DNA from: Tolypothrix bouteillei VB521301
Lineage (GTDB): Bacteria > Cyanobacteriota > Cyanobacteriia > Cyanobacteriales > Nostocaceae
DNA: 64,000 nt
Assembly (NCBI RefSeq): GCF_000760695.4
Contig: NZ_JHEG04000001.1
Coordinates: 3,134,452-3,198,451, forward strand
Direction of reading: 5' to 3'
Under the pieces are notes generated by a model, which did no database searches, was not told the DNA's origin, and worked only from the letters and a program-made list of their open reading frames with translations. Shown here in pieces: positions 10,269 through 19,610 of this stretch. Position 1 is the first letter of the stretch. Every line of letters starts with the position of its first letter. A program made the position numbers and the translations under genes.

Positions 10269-10769
10269 TTAAACTAAGTGCCAAACTATCGTACCAGCAA
10301 CGAACAACACAGCCAAGCCAGCAAATGAAATTTGTAATCTCTGAAGGATGGGTTTGATCGAGTAGGTCACTATCAGTCGATCGCGTGTTACGATTTCCTG
10401 TGGTTTTGTCCAGGTTTGACCGTCGTACCAACCCGACTCTTCGTAAAAAATAATCGGACTCATCAGGCGGTCTCGGATATAAGACCAACCCAAATATAAC
10501 CGCACCAGTACTAATATGACTCCAACACTTGCGCCTGCGGCACTGCTGAGAATAAATTGTGCTGTATGCTTGTGTGGAGCAAAACTTGTCGCCGCTATTG
10601 GTCCTGCTACTATTGACGATAACACCCAAATAAGCGCGATTTTAGTGATATACTCGCTCCAATTTAAGGTACAGTCACGAAATAGCCAGGACGATTTTAA
10701 TTCTTCGTACTCGTTAAGCGGTTGTTGTTCTGTTGGTACTGGGCAATTTGAGACCGAAGACTTTATCAT
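10269..10769 (-). CDS. CGLD27 family membrane protein (DUF1230)
   Basis: The 166-residue protein matches the conserved-in-green-lineage-and-diatoms CGLD27/DUF1230 family. Typical parts are VPTEQQPLNEYEELKSSWLFRD near the N-terminus, a first hydrophobic pair (residues about 43-65 and 72-92), then LGWSYIRDRLMSPIIFYEESGWYDGQTW and a final hydrophobic segment. A chloroplast homologue has been linked to iron homeostasis, but the molecular activity is unknown. It lies 36 bp after rsfS. Confidence 0.88.
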   Translation of the reverse strand: MIKSSVSNCPVPTEQQPLNEYEELKSSWLFRDCTLNWSEYITKIALIWVLSSIVAGPIAATSFAPHKHTAQFILSSAAGASVGVILVLVRLYLGWSYIRDRLMSPIIFYEESGWYDGQTWTKPQEIVTRDRLIVTYSIKPILQRLQISFAGLAVLFVAGTIVWHLV

Positions 10770-10805
10770 GTTGGCTGACTCCCACCGTCTGATTTACAAA
10801 GCTGG

Positions 10806-11267
10806 TTACTCCAGTTCGCGTGCTTTTGTTGCGGATGTTATATACTCTATACGTTCTGCGTGTCCCCAGAACGCTTCCAAATTATAAAACTCCCGTTCTT
10901 TGGGAAACATAACATGAACAATAACCTCGCCGTAATCTAACAGCACCCACGTTGCTTCTGCTTTCCCTTCTGTCCGCAAGGGGCGTCTTGACCACTCAGT
11001 TTCTAATTTATCTTCCACTGCATCCGCTATCGCCCTGACCTGTACCCTGGAGTAGCCCGTCATGACGACGAAGTAGTCCGCCAAATAAGAGACATCTCCT
11101 ATCTTAAGTATCAGAATATCACCTGCTTTGCGGTCAGACCCTGCTTCGGCAATAGTCCAAGCCATCTTTCCACTCACGTCGTTGTCATCTATAGGTGGGT
11201 TTCCTGCTGAACTGTTTGTCACCGTGATAGATTGCCTTGGGAAATTTGTTTGAAAAGAATCAGTCAT
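10806..11267 (-). CDS. rsfS: Ribosome silencing factor RsfS (Iojap family)
   Basis: Binds ribosomal protein uL14 on the 50S subunit and blocks subunit joining when the cell slows down. The conserved core runs from about residue 35: AWTIAEAGSDRKAGDILILKIGDVSYLADYFVVMTGYSRVQVRAIADAV, then EGKAEATWVLLDYGEVIVHVMFPKEREFYNLEAFWGHAERI. The first 30 residues are a variable Ser/Asn-rich tail, which makes the protein slightly longer (153 residues) than typical E. coli RsfS. It is the first gene of a three-gene string with CGLD27 and asparaginase. Confidence 0.93.
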   Translation of the reverse strand: MTDSFQTNFPRQSITVTNSSAGNPPIDDNDVSGKMAWTIAEAGSDRKAGDILILKIGDVSYLADYFVVMTGYSRVQVRAIADAVEDKLETEWSRRPLRTEGKAEATWVLLDYGEVIVHVMFPKEREFYNLEAFWGHAERIEYITSATKARELE

Positions 11268-11547
11268 TAAACCTCAGCTGCTGTATCTCTTTAGTAATAT
11301 TTTTTTACAAGTTCTGCCAAACAATCAAGAATTGGAATGAACTTTGCAACTGTGAGACCTGGTTTTTTTGAATACTAACAAAAAAACAGGTGTCTGTGCA
11401 TTATGCTCTACACCTTAGAGCCTTCGATGTCCATCCTTGAAGAAATCAATTACGCCTTGTATGACTTGCTAAGGAATTAAGCAAGAATTTTCTAGTAAAA
11501 ATCTGAGATTGCAATCGCAGGTCAATCACAAAGCGCGATCGATGTTT

Positions 11548-11766
11548 TCATGGCTTGCAATTCTTAAAGCTTGCAATTCTTAAAGCTTGCAATTCGGAAG
11601 CGTTGCCGCCTCTTGATTCCAGTTTGTGTGATAAAAACACAATACAGGAATGCGGACTCATGCCCAGTCTATCCAAAGTACGATCGGCTATAGCTTGCAA
11701 TACTTCTTCATCATTCACATAAAATCTATCCATTACCAGGATAGCACTTAGGTGTGGATTTAACAC
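11548..11766 (-). CDS. Hypothetical 72-residue protein, uncertain
   Basis: I do not recognise it. The frame codes for a plausible soluble sequence (RFYVNDEEVLQAIADRTLDR), but the last 14 codons overlap a 16-bp tandem repeat, so it may be a fragment of an older gene extended by the repeat. No clear ribosome-binding site precedes the ATG at 11766. Confidence 0.25.
   Translation of the reverse strand: MLNPHLSAILVMDRFYVNDEEVLQAIADRTLDRLGMSPHSCIVFLSHKLESRGGNASELQALRIASFKNCKP
11553..11597. repeat. Tandem 16-bp repeat, about 2.8 copies
   Basis: GCTTGCAATTCTTAAA is repeated directly (11553, 11569) with a partial third copy at 11585. Confidence 0.8.
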
Positions 11767-12007
11767 GTGGAAGCGATCGCCAAAAGTTGTTGATTGTTGA
11801 CTGTCAGCAATTAACAGTTAGCAAGCAACAACTATTGCAATAGCTGCGACCGTTTGCAAATCAAGATTGTAAGGTTGTGTAGAGTGTACCCTGTCGTAGA
11901 GAAAATTAAGCCCTACTTGTTTAGATGCTGTGGTGTTGCGTACTATCTGATTTGCAATTCCTGGTCTAGCTATCAAAATTCACAACGTTACGAATGCTCC
12001 AGAGGTG

Positions 12008-13279
12008 TCAAACTTCCTGTTCTGATACGATTTTTGGCTCAATCACTGAGTTCTCGTCTGTCAGCGAGTAAAATAGGGATTCATACTGGCTTAAAGCTTG
12101 ATCGAAAGAATACTGGTCAATAGCAAATTTCCGACTATTGTATCCCAAAGTTTTAACTTTTTCTGGATGTTGATACAACTCTAAAATAGCGTCTGCTAAA
12201 GCCTGTGGGTCTTCTGGAGGGACAATCACCCCACCACCACTTTGTTTAATAGCTCTTGCTGCCGTACCATTTTTGGGAACAGAACCAATCAATGCTCTAC
12301 CACTAGCCAGTAAAACTTGAATCTTCGAGGGCATATTGAAGGAAATCACATTTTTCTTTTGCACAACCAAACCTACGTCAGCGGCTGCTAGCATTTCTGG
12401 CAGAGTTTCGCGAGGCTGAAAAGGTAGTAGTAAAACATTATCTGCACCCGATGCATGACAAGCGTTATGCAATCGCTGTAAACCTTTCTCCTCACCAACA
12501 ATCACAAAAGCAATCTCTGGAATATGACGCAGCATAGCAGCTGCTTTCACCACAGTTTCTAAACCTTGGGTGAGGGCGATATTGCCAGAATATGAAATAA
12601 CAAATTTGCCCTCTAAATTGTGTTTTGCGCGGAAAGTGTTATTTTCTTTAGACAGGGGGCGAATAAAGTTGGTATCAACCCAGTTAGGAATTTGGACGAT
12701 TTTTCTTCCCGGTACACCTTTAGCCTGCAAGTTATCCACAAAACCGTCAGCGATGACACTGATTTTGGTAGCACTTGCGTAAGCAAATTTTTCCAGTAAT
12801 GCAAAGGCTCTAATAAGCCATTTATTCTTTAATAAACCAACGTGAACAGCAGCTTCTGGGAGTATATCCTGGAGATTTAAGACAACAGGGCAGCTGTGCA
12901 GCACGCCAAGAAGAGCCGTTGGCAAACAACTAGGTAGAGATGGAGAAGTCGAAAGAATAACATCCGGACGCCAACCAAACAGCGCTGGGAAGAAACTTGT
13001 GAACACGTAGCTTGCATCTAGCAACATCCGATCTAGTAGATTGGGCTGCGGACGAATCCACACGTAACTTCTTTGAATTTCAACCCCATTTTTGTATTCA
13101 GTATGGTACCATTTGCCCCGATAGTCCTTGTAGATCTGACGTTCTGGGTAATTAGGCATAGCGGTAACGACACGCACTTGGTGTCCGCGTTTAACCAATC
13201 CCTCAGCGAGTTCAGTCATCAAGGGAGCAATGCCTATCGGTTCTGGGTAATAGTTGTACGAGTAAATTAAAATACGCAT
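12008..13279 (-). CDS. WbuB/WcaI-like glycosyltransferase family 4
   Basis: GT-B fold sugar transferase, probably for extracellular polysaccharide. The 423-residue protein begins MRILIYSYNYYPEPIGIAPL with TELAEGLVKRGHQVRVVTAMPNYP, the N-lobe pattern of the WbuB/WcaI group. It continues with NLQDILPEAAVHVGLL, the linker IVQIPNWVDTNFIRP, the donor-lobe start FVISYSGNIALTQGLE, and SFNMPSKIQVLLASGRALIGSVP where the EX7E-type helix lies. The next gene upstream on the same strand is a sugar-phosphate transferase fusion 516 bp away, which supports a capsule or envelope polysaccharide role. Donor and acceptor are unknown. Confidence 0.85.
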   Translation of the reverse strand: MRILIYSYNYYPEPIGIAPLMTELAEGLVKRGHQVRVVTAMPNYPERQIYKDYRGKWYHTEYKNGVEIQRSYVWIRPQPNLLDRMLLDASYVFTSFFPALFGWRPDVILSTSPSLPSCLPTALLGVLHSCPVVLNLQDILPEAAVHVGLLKNKWLIRAFALLEKFAYASATKISVIADGFVDNLQAKGVPGRKIVQIPNWVDTNFIRPLSKENNTFRAKHNLEGKFVISYSGNIALTQGLETVVKAAAMLRHIPEIAFVIVGEEKGLQRLHNACHASGADNVLLLPFQPRETLPEMLAAADVGLVVQKKNVISFNMPSKIQVLLASGRALIGSVPKNGTAARAIKQSGGGVIVPPEDPQALADAILELYQHPEKVKTLGYNSRKFAIDQYSFDQALSQYESLFYSLTDENSVIEPKIVSEQEV

Positions 13280-13795
13280 AATTGGTTATTCTTGTACTCC
13301 TAGTCTGAAGAACCCTGGTGTCTTATTAATGACAACATTTGCTTGTGACCTGTTTCCGCACGTTATGTGTGCTTAATTAAAATTTTCGCTTCAGAACCAT
13401 TCAAATGTCAGTTTTTTTTGTTGAAGATTAAGTAAAATTTGATGCTTCATTTTTGAGCATACGTAATAAATTTAGAGTTAAGAATATTTTGTATTTATAT
13501 TTTTGAAATAGTGTATATACTTAGATAGAAATTTTATTTCTATAGGTTATAGTCCTGATGTAAAAACTCAGAAAAAGACGTAAAAGGCATAAATTTCAGA
13601 GCTAAGGTTTGAAAAAATTCTGGGTTTCACTATGAAAAGTTAGATACCTAACTTCTTAAAGAAGCCGGAGATCCAGAATTGTCAACTTTATCTCGGTATA
13701 GCAAATAAAAAAACACGGAGAAAAGTACTGAAATTTCCTCCGTGTTTCTAGCATCAGGCTCTATCGTAAGGTTTGAATTCAATCTGATTTATTGC
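13280..13795. other. Gene-free AT-rich stretch between two exopolysaccharide genes
   Basis: Holds the intrinsic terminator of the upstream sugar transferase gene (13711-13747). At about 13650-13676 it also holds a partial copy (ACTTCTTAAAGAAGCCGGAGATC) of the palindrome seen complete at 54612-54656. The rest is probably promoter and leader region of the glycosyltransferase gene. No gene was seen. Confidence 0.5.
13711..13747 (-). terminator. Intrinsic terminator after the STAS-sugar transferase gene
   Basis: Arms AAACACGGAG (13711-13720) and CTCCGTGTTT (13738-13747) pair over 10 bp. Read on the minus strand the hairpin is followed by a run of T residues. Confidence 0.75.
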
Positions 13796-14836
13796 TCAAA
13801 CAGCTCCACTGTTTTTATTAAACAAAATCATAACTGTTCTAAAAATCAGCTTCAAATCGTACATAAAGCTCCAATTTTTCTGGTATTGCAAATCCATCCG
13901 AATAACATCCTCAAATTTACGGATAGTAGAACGACCGTTAACTTGCCATTCTCCAGTCATTCCTGGCTTGACATCCAAACGTTGCCATTCTGGAACTTCA
14001 TAACGCTCGACTTCGTCTGGTGTAGGTGGTCTAGTTCCGACTAAACTCATATCTCCTTTGAGAACGTTCCAAAATTGTGGCAGTTCATCTAAACTACTAC
14101 GCCGCAAAAAACGACCTACTTTAGTAACTCTCGGGTCATTGTCTATTTTAAAAAATGCCCCTTGTACCTGGTTTTGCTTCTCTAATTCAGCTTTGCGAGC
14201 TTCAGCATCAATGTACATTGAACGAAATTTCCAAATCTGAAAGCGCTGTCCCATCCAACCACAACGGGTTTGAGAGAAAAAAATCGGACCCGGACTGTCG
14301 AGTCTAATTGCAAGAGCAATGGGAATCAATAAAATCCCTGTGATAAACAAACCAATTAACGAACCCACAATATCTGTTAACCGCTTCATCCAAGAACGGA
14401 CAGAAGGATGGGTGGCTGGTAGTTGCTCTTCTAATTGGCGGTTGATAGATGGACTTTCCGCTTGAGACTCTAAATTGAAAACTTTGTCTAACCCTGTAAG
14501 ATTAAGTACTGCCGTGACCTGCGGAGTTACGTTACGAAGTGTAAATTTAATATTTTTTTCTTGAGCTATTTTGAGGTTACTGACTAGAGCACCTAAACCA
14601 CTACTATCCATGAAAATAGTTTGATGAAAATCAATGATGATTTCCATCGGACTGGGGGTTCGCTCAGTTATCTCTTGGCAGGTCTGCTTAAAGGCTACAG
14701 CCTCTAGCACACTTAACCGTGCGGGTACCTGCACAATTGCCGTGTCATTTGAGAACATTATAGGAAAATTCACCTCTTTGGGTTGGCCAGTCATTAAGCC
14801 CTGCACTTTCATTGCCATGTCTATATAATTTGCCAA
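13796..14836 (-). CDS. STAS domain fused to undecaprenyl-phosphate sugar transferase
   Basis: Two modules lie in one 346-residue protein. Residues about 20-130 form a STAS (anti-sigma-factor-antagonist-like) domain, with NDTAIVQVPARLSVLEAVAFKQ and the phosphoacceptor-region motif IFMDSSGLGALVSNLK. Residues about 148-346 form a bacterial sugar transferase (WbaP/HepC-type) with one membrane segment (DIVGSLIGLFITGILLIPIALA) and the family blocks GPIFFSQTRCGWMGQRFQIWKFRSM, FLRRSSLDELPQFWNVLKGDMSLVGTRPP and RLDVKPGMTGEWQVNGRS. The transferase moves a sugar phosphate onto undecaprenyl phosphate to start exopolysaccharide assembly. The STAS module suggests control by a partner-switching kinase/phosphatase. 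It lies upstream of the WbuB-like gene. Confidence 0.9.
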   Translation of the reverse strand: MANYIDMAMKVQGLMTGQPKEVNFPIMFSNDTAIVQVPARLSVLEAVAFKQTCQEITERTPSPMEIIIDFHQTIFMDSSGLGALVSNLKIAQEKNIKFTLRNVTPQVTAVLNLTGLDKVFNLESQAESPSINRQLEEQLPATHPSVRSWMKRLTDIVGSLIGLFITGILLIPIALAIRLDSPGPIFFSQTRCGWMGQRFQIWKFRSMYIDAEARKAELEKQNQVQGAFFKIDNDPRVTKVGRFLRRSSLDELPQFWNVLKGDMSLVGTRPPTPDEVERYEVPEWQRLDVKPGMTGEWQVNGRSTIRKFEDVIRMDLQYQKNWSFMYDLKLIFRTVMILFNKNSGAV

Positions 14837-15172
14837 ACAAATTGTGTTCTAGCAAATAGTCACTACTGATAAACTATCAGTGGTAAAAATAACTAGTCAC
14901 TAGGAAGTTGATTGAGAGGAGCGATCGTTAGGAACGATTCAAAATAGAACAAGAAGTTACTGAAAGTCTGAAGTTTGAAAAACAAAGGATGATACAAGCA
15001 TAAAGGATAAAAAAACGAGGTATGAATTACTTTATACTTCAATTTCCACTTCGTTATTCTTGACTTTTGTCTTAAATTCATACTTCACGCCTTATACTTC
15101 ATACTTCTTTCATGAAACATACACATTCCTGTTCTTGTGCCAACGAAGGCGCATACGCGTTGCTAACATCAC
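14837..15172. other. Gene-free stretch between divergent genes
   Basis: Upstream regions of the minus-strand STAS-sugar transferase gene and the plus-strand queE-like gene. It contains degenerate TATACTTCA/TTCATACTTC repeats near 15030-15110. No gene was recognised. Confidence 0.45.
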
Positions 15173-15970
15173 ATGACTGCTAAAACTACTGTTACACCTA
15201 CCGCACGCCTGATAGAAATTTTTTCCGCCATACAAGGGGAAGGACTGAATGTAGGAACACGTCAGATCTTTATTCGCTTTGCTTTGTGTGACTTGCGCTG
15301 TCACTTTTGTGATAGCGCTCATACTTGGCATGCACCCGCCACCTGTAGGATAGAACGGACCCCTGGATTGCGTGACTTTGAAACTTACTCTAACCCCGTT
15401 ACACTACCTGCGTTACTTCAGTGGGTCGAGTGGCAGAATTTGCCTTTCGTACATGATACTATCAGCCTAACAGGAGGCGAACCTCTTCTGCACGCATCAT
15501 TCTTGCTAGAATTCTTACCTCAAGTGCGCTCTGTTACGGGTTTGCCAATATACTTGGAAACTGGCGGACACCGTCCAAAACAACTAGCGGCAATATTACC
15601 TTATTTAGATTCAGTAGGGATGGATTTCAAATTACCCAGTACTAGTGGTGAAAGTCACTGGCAAGAACACGCAGAGTTTCTCCAACTCTGTCATACTGCA
15701 AAAGTTGAACTCTTTGTCAAGCTCATTGTTTCTCAAACAACTGACCCTTCAGAATTGGAACGTTCGGCGGAATTGGTGGCGTCTGTCGATCCATCGATCC
15801 CAGTCTTTTTACAGCCCGTTACTCCTCTAGATACCTCGCTGAATCTGACAGATAAACCTCAACTTGCGCCTTTTCCAGAGCAAGTTTTAACTTGGCAAGC
15901 TTTGATGAAGCGATTGGTTAAGCAGGTGCGGGTGATACCTCAAACTCACAAAATGCTGAATCAGCTTTAA
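15173..15970 (+). CDS. queE: 7-carboxy-7-deazaguanine synthase-like radical SAM enzyme
   Basis: Expected to carry out the radical ring contraction that makes 7-carboxy-7-deazaguanine from 6-carboxytetrahydropterin, a step toward queuosine and other 7-deazapurines. At 265 residues it has IEIFSAIQGEGLNVGTRQIFIRF at the start, followed by the radical SAM cluster CDLRCHFC (C-x3-C-x2-C). The QGEG near the substrate, ISLTGGEPLLH (GGE motif) and MDFKLPST are typical of QueE. The queC and queD partners are not in this window. The ATG at 15173 opens the frame with no strong ribosome-binding site. Confidence 0.88.
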   Translation: MTAKTTVTPTARLIEIFSAIQGEGLNVGTRQIFIRFALCDLRCHFCDSAHTWHAPATCRIERTPGLRDFETYSNPVTLPALLQWVEWQNLPFVHDTISLTGGEPLLHASFLLEFLPQVRSVTGLPIYLETGGHRPKQLAAILPYLDSVGMDFKLPSTSGESHWQEHAEFLQLCHTAKVELFVKLIVSQTTDPSELERSAELVASVDPSIPVFLQPVTPLDTSLNLTDKPQLAPFPEQVLTWQALMKRLVKQVRVIPQTHKMLNQL

Positions 15971-15984
15971 GTAAATGGTTAGTG

Positions 15985-16063
15985 GTTAGTAGTAATAAGA
16001 ACCACTAACTATTAACTAATTTATGTGAATAGTTAATAGTTAGTAGTAATAAGAACCACTAAC
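15985..16063. repeat. Two 25-bp direct repeats, 54-bp period, hairpin-forming
   Basis: GTTAGTAGTAATAAGAACCACTAAC occurs at 15985-16009 and 16039-16063. In the first copy, flanking TTAGTGGTT also pairs with AACCACTAA to form a hairpin just behind the queE-like gene. Confidence 0.75.
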
Positions 16064-16199
16064 GACTCGCTAATTTATAAAGATATTATCAAGTAAAACT
16101 CTATTACGTGAAGTTTTGAAGTAGTAAAGATTACATATTCAATATTTAACCTGTTCTTAATAGGGAGGTCGGATGCTAAAAAAATCAATTTCCTAATCC

Positions 16200-17678
16200 T
16201 TGACCATGATTTACATAAAACACATACTTTGTGCGATCGGGTGTTCGTTTATCATGTCTAGCTTGAGTATCGCAGGGTTTGCCTCATCAGCACGCGGTAT
16301 TTCCCTGGCTAACACTCTTGTGCTCCCCGCTGAAGGTACAGATTTATACCCATTTCCAGGAAGCAGTGCCAATATTAATCGTTTGGGATATTTCTCCGAT
16401 CTCTACTACGATCGCTATAACAACGTGTACTATGCATTAGGCGATCGCGGTCCTGGAGGTGGAGTCATCTCCTACCAAACACGAGTACAAAAATTGACTT
16501 TAGATGTAGACCCTAAGACTGGAGCCATTTCCAACTTTAAGGTACTAGAGACCATCTTATTTACCAAAGATGGTCAAAATTTTAACGGTTTGAATCCAGA
16601 AAAACTCAATGGCAATCCAAGCAATTTAGGGCTCAGTCTCGATCCTGAGGGGTTTGCCATTGCACCCAATGGGAATTTCTACATTTCTGACGAATACGGT
16701 CCATCCGTCTATGAATTTAAACCAGATGGTTCTTTTGTAAGAGCATTTGCAACACCACAAAATCTCCTGCCTAAAGAAACTAATGGTGATTTAAACTTTG
16801 TTGATGGGCGTCCCACCATTACCAACGGTCGCCAAGACAACAGAGGATTTGAAGGATTAACTCTTAGCCCAGATGCAAAAAAACTGTATGCTTTGCTGCA
16901 AGATCCTTTAGTTAATGAAGGTTCACCAGATGGAAGACGCAGCCGCAACCTAAGGTTGGTAGAATTTGACACAGCAACAGGACAAAATACTGCTCAGTAT
17001 ATTTATCAGCTTGAAAGTCTCACTAGTATTAACGATCGCATTCCTGGAACAAAAGATGATTTTGGAGACAACTCCCAAGGGCGTAATATTGGTATCAGTG
17101 CTATTTCAGCCTTGAACGATAAAGAATTCTTAGTGCTAGAAAGAGATAATCGCGGGATTGGAGTAGACGATCCATTGGGAACAGCACCTGTTGCTAGCAA
17201 ACGTGTCTACAAAATTGACTTAACTGACGCAACAGATGTAAGCAATATTAGCTTAGTAGGAACTAACACTTTACCTACAGGGGTTAAAGCGGTTGGTAAA
17301 ACCTTATTCTTAGACATTGCTGAGTCTTTGAAGACAGCAGGACAAACAATACCAGAAAAGTTTGAGGGTCTGGCGATCGGTCCCAAACTCAGTGATGGTT
17401 CTTATGCACTCTTATTGGGAACTGATAATGACTTTAGCGTTACCCAAAATGATGACGATGTTCAATTCGATGTTTGTACTAACGGTACTCAAGTCGCAAT
17501 TGACAGTGGCTGTCCAGATGGCAGTTCTCTAATTCCCGCATACCTTTATTCATTTAAGGTAAGTGCTTCTGAGTTAGGCAAATTTATTCCATCCCAAAAA
17601 GTACCCGAGCCTACAGCAACTATTGGGCTGTTATTACTGGGTGGTATAAGTAGTTTATTACTCAAGCAACGTAAATAA
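16200..17678 (+). CDS. Secreted esterase-like/phytase-like protein with PEP-CTERM signal
   Basis: The 492-residue exported protein has an N-terminal signal peptide (hydrophobic residues about 8-28, possible cut after FASSARG). It has the esterase-like activity of phytase domain: RLGYFSDLYYDRYNNVYYALGDRGPGGG, LSLDPEGFAIAPNGNFYISDEYGPSVYEF, DNRGFEGLTLSPDAKKLYALLQ and FEGLAIGPKL. This looks like a beta-propeller. The C-terminus VPEPTATIGLLLLGGISSLLLKQRK is a PEP-CTERM sorting signal, so an exosortase should anchor or release it at the surface. The substrate is unknown; phosphoester hydrolysis is only suggested by the family name. The frame opens at ATG 16206 or 16200. Confidence 0.87.
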   Translation: MTMIYIKHILCAIGCSFIMSSLSIAGFASSARGISLANTLVLPAEGTDLYPFPGSSANINRLGYFSDLYYDRYNNVYYALGDRGPGGGVISYQTRVQKLTLDVDPKTGAISNFKVLETILFTKDGQNFNGLNPEKLNGNPSNLGLSLDPEGFAIAPNGNFYISDEYGPSVYEFKPDGSFVRAFATPQNLLPKETNGDLNFVDGRPTITNGRQDNRGFEGLTLSPDAKKLYALLQDPLVNEGSPDGRRSRNLRLVEFDTATGQNTAQYIYQLESLTSINDRIPGTKDDFGDNSQGRNIGISAISALNDKEFLVLERDNRGIGVDDPLGTAPVASKRVYKIDLTDATDVSNISLVGTNTLPTGVKAVGKTLFLDIAESLKTAGQTIPEKFEGLAIGPKLSDGSYALLLGTDNDFSVTQNDDDVQFDVCTNGTQVAIDSGCPDGSSLIPAYLYSFKVSASELGKFIPSQKVPEPTATIGLLLLGGISSLLLKQRK

Positions 17679-17774
17679 TTATTAAAGCGATCGGCAATCA
17701 GCAACACATGAGCGATCGCCGATCGGTCCAGTCCTGCAGGCGGATTTCCCGCCCCAGGAAACTGGCAAAACCAT

Positions 17775-17796
17775 ATAGCCTGCGGCATTGCGTAGC
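17775..17796. repeat. Interspersed repeat ATAGCCTGCGGCATYGCGTAGC
   Basis: The 22-bp segment matches 57045-57066 with one difference. It is a short dispersed cyanobacterial repeat in the gap behind the PEP-CTERM gene. Confidence 0.6.
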
Positions 17797-17822
17797 ATCC
17801 CCGTAAGGAGATAGGATCACTC

Positions 17823-18467
17823 TTAAAATGCTCCCTCTTCTAAATTTTTAGATTTTGCCTTTGCTTTATTCGCACTCCGCTTGAGAGAGGAAAGCCTTGC
17901 TTCAAATTTAGACCGTTGCCGTTTGCTAGGAGTTGTATCAATTAAAGTTTTTAAAGCACTCCCCAAGCTTTTGTAAGCGTTGGGAAGAGTATAGCCAAAA
18001 CGAGTTGCTAGGGCTATAGCCTTCTCATCAGCTTCTACTAATTCTTTTAATTGCTTCTCACCATTGTTTTTTTGGTACAGCCGCCAGCCTGAGACTCCGC
18101 ACAAAGCCAAAGCCAGTACTAGCAGCAACCCATCTTGAACCCACAGTTCGCCAACAGCACCACCCAAACCAATTGCAAGGGCTGCCATTTCCCAACCGTC
18201 TTTAGGAATAGTATCATTTTGAATGCGAGCGACTTCATGCCAGAATAACAAGTTGCGCTGATCCATTGCCAGTGCATCCCATTTAGCCAAGTCAATTTGA
18301 ATTTCTACCTGGTCTTTACCAATTTCTTCAGAACGAATCAGGGGTGGATTCACCTCAGTCGTACCTTCAACCGTAACCCAGCTTTGTAATTCTGGCGGTA
18401 ATAAGCCTTTTAACCGCCTGAGTTCGCTCATTTCTGCTCTAGCACTAGAGGTTGCATAAGATGTCAT
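17823..18467 (-). CDS. DUF3318 domain membrane protein
   Basis: A 214-residue cyanobacterial protein of unknown function. It opens with EMSELRRLKGLLPPELQSWV and contains FWHEVARIQNDTIPKDGWEMAALAIGLGGAVGELW, the DUF3318 core. Two hydrophobic segments (about residues 95-112 and 115-130) are followed by a lysine-rich cytosolic tail with KFEARLSSLKRSANKAKAK. It follows the YbjN-like gene on the same strand by 76 bp, and the two may be co-transcribed. Confidence 0.8.
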   Translation of the reverse strand: MTSYATSSARAEMSELRRLKGLLPPELQSWVTVEGTTEVNPPLIRSEEIGKDQVEIQIDLAKWDALAMDQRNLLFWHEVARIQNDTIPKDGWEMAALAIGLGGAVGELWVQDGLLLVLALALCGVSGWRLYQKNNGEKQLKELVEADEKAIALATRFGYTLPNAYKSLGSALKTLIDTTPSKRQRSKFEARLSSLKRSANKAKAKSKNLEEGAF

Positions 18468-18543
18468 ATTATTCAGAAGGGTGAAAACTTCAGTATATAG
18501 AGAGTATCACTTTGGAGTATAGCGATTTCACCAGCAAAACGGC

Positions 18544-19119
18544 TCAGTCGTTCGGAAAACTCCCACGCCTTTTTCGGGCTTCCATTGCCTTTTCCAAAAC
18601 GTCTAGCAATCCTGGAGCTTGTTCTTGAATGCTCAATAAAATTCTCTCTCCAAGTTCCACATTCCCCGGATCTTGACCTGTTTCCATAACTTCTGTCAGT
18701 CGGGGCACTGCCACCGTATCTACAAGCTGAATTAACCCGTGCAAACAACGGTTAAATTGCTTTTCTGTCAGAATTGAGTCTTCTAGTGGAAACTCAATAA
18801 TAGCACGAATTTCACCGTCTGATGGGTCGTACTCCCATTGCAACATTTTCGTTTCCCAGGAAATGGAAAGCATTGTTTGCAGTATCGCAGCTTTGTAAGG
18901 ATGTTCTTGGATACCCGATAGCACTTGGGGCGCAAAGAGACGGAAGAACCTTCCTTCTTCATCCAGTTGAACAACAATGAGAAAATCCTCTAAGTTATCA
19001 CTTTCTACTCCTGTAATAATACGGTCATCTTCTTCATCAATACGATATTCCCAACCAAGGTTGTCTAAATACTTGGCGATTTGCTGCAGATTTGCTGCCA
19101 TAAAAGCCTCATAGTTCAA
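18544..19119 (-). CDS. YbjN domain-containing protein
   Basis: A 191-residue soluble protein. The N-terminal two thirds match the YbjN/T3SS-chaperone-like fold seen in cyanobacteria and plants: YLDNLGWEYRIDEEDDRIITGVESDNLEDFLIVVQLDEEGRFFRLFAPQVL, then LSISWETKMLQWEYDPSDGEIRAIIEFPLEDS and FNRCLHGLIQLVDTV. No enzymatic role is known; homologues are treated as putative chaperone or sensory proteins. The ATG at 19119 or the one at 19101 (MAANLQ) could be used. Confidence 0.8.
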   Translation of the reverse strand: MNYEAFMAANLQQIAKYLDNLGWEYRIDEEDDRIITGVESDNLEDFLIVVQLDEEGRFFRLFAPQVLSGIQEHPYKAAILQTMLSISWETKMLQWEYDPSDGEIRAIIEFPLEDSILTEKQFNRCLHGLIQLVDTVAVPRLTEVMETGQDPGNVELGERILLSIQEQAPGLLDVLEKAMEARKRRGSFPND

Positions 19120-19610
19120 TGGAGCCTGCGTTACCAGACCTAGTTTAACCTGCCAGGGTCAAGACGTAGAATGCTATTGTTACCTTCTGTTTTATTGACT
19201 CCTGTTCTCTACACACAAGTATTTGTCAAATAAATGACACCAAAATGACAGAAACCCATGTTTTTAAGGTCGATTGTTCTTTAAAGCTCATTTTTTAGAC
19301 TGTTACCTTCTACTAAATATTTTACCAAATTGCGTTTTAATATATGATACACAACGGGACTATAAAAATTTACATAAAAATAATAATCACTCCGACTAAC
19401 TGTACCAGAAAAAAACTCAGTAATTTTCTGTAATTTTCAGCAAGCATTGGTTGTTAGGATTTAAAAATTTAATTCATTTTTTTCATAAAAAAATCTGGAA
19501 TTAAGACTCACCAACGAGAAGTAAACTTGTACATCCGGAAAGATTTTTAGCTAGTTGCAGCGTGGCATGATTGTAAGTATCGCAGTTTTAATTGCGAGGG
19601 GGGCGATCGC
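19120..19610. other. AT-rich gene-free stretch before a histidine kinase
   Basis: Divergent upstream regions of the YbjN and kinase genes. Short ORFs near the right end (MQRGMIVSIAVLIAR...) are hydrophobic but are not in frame with the kinase. I see no intact membrane sensor domain here, although related kinases have one at this place. Confidence 0.45.
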
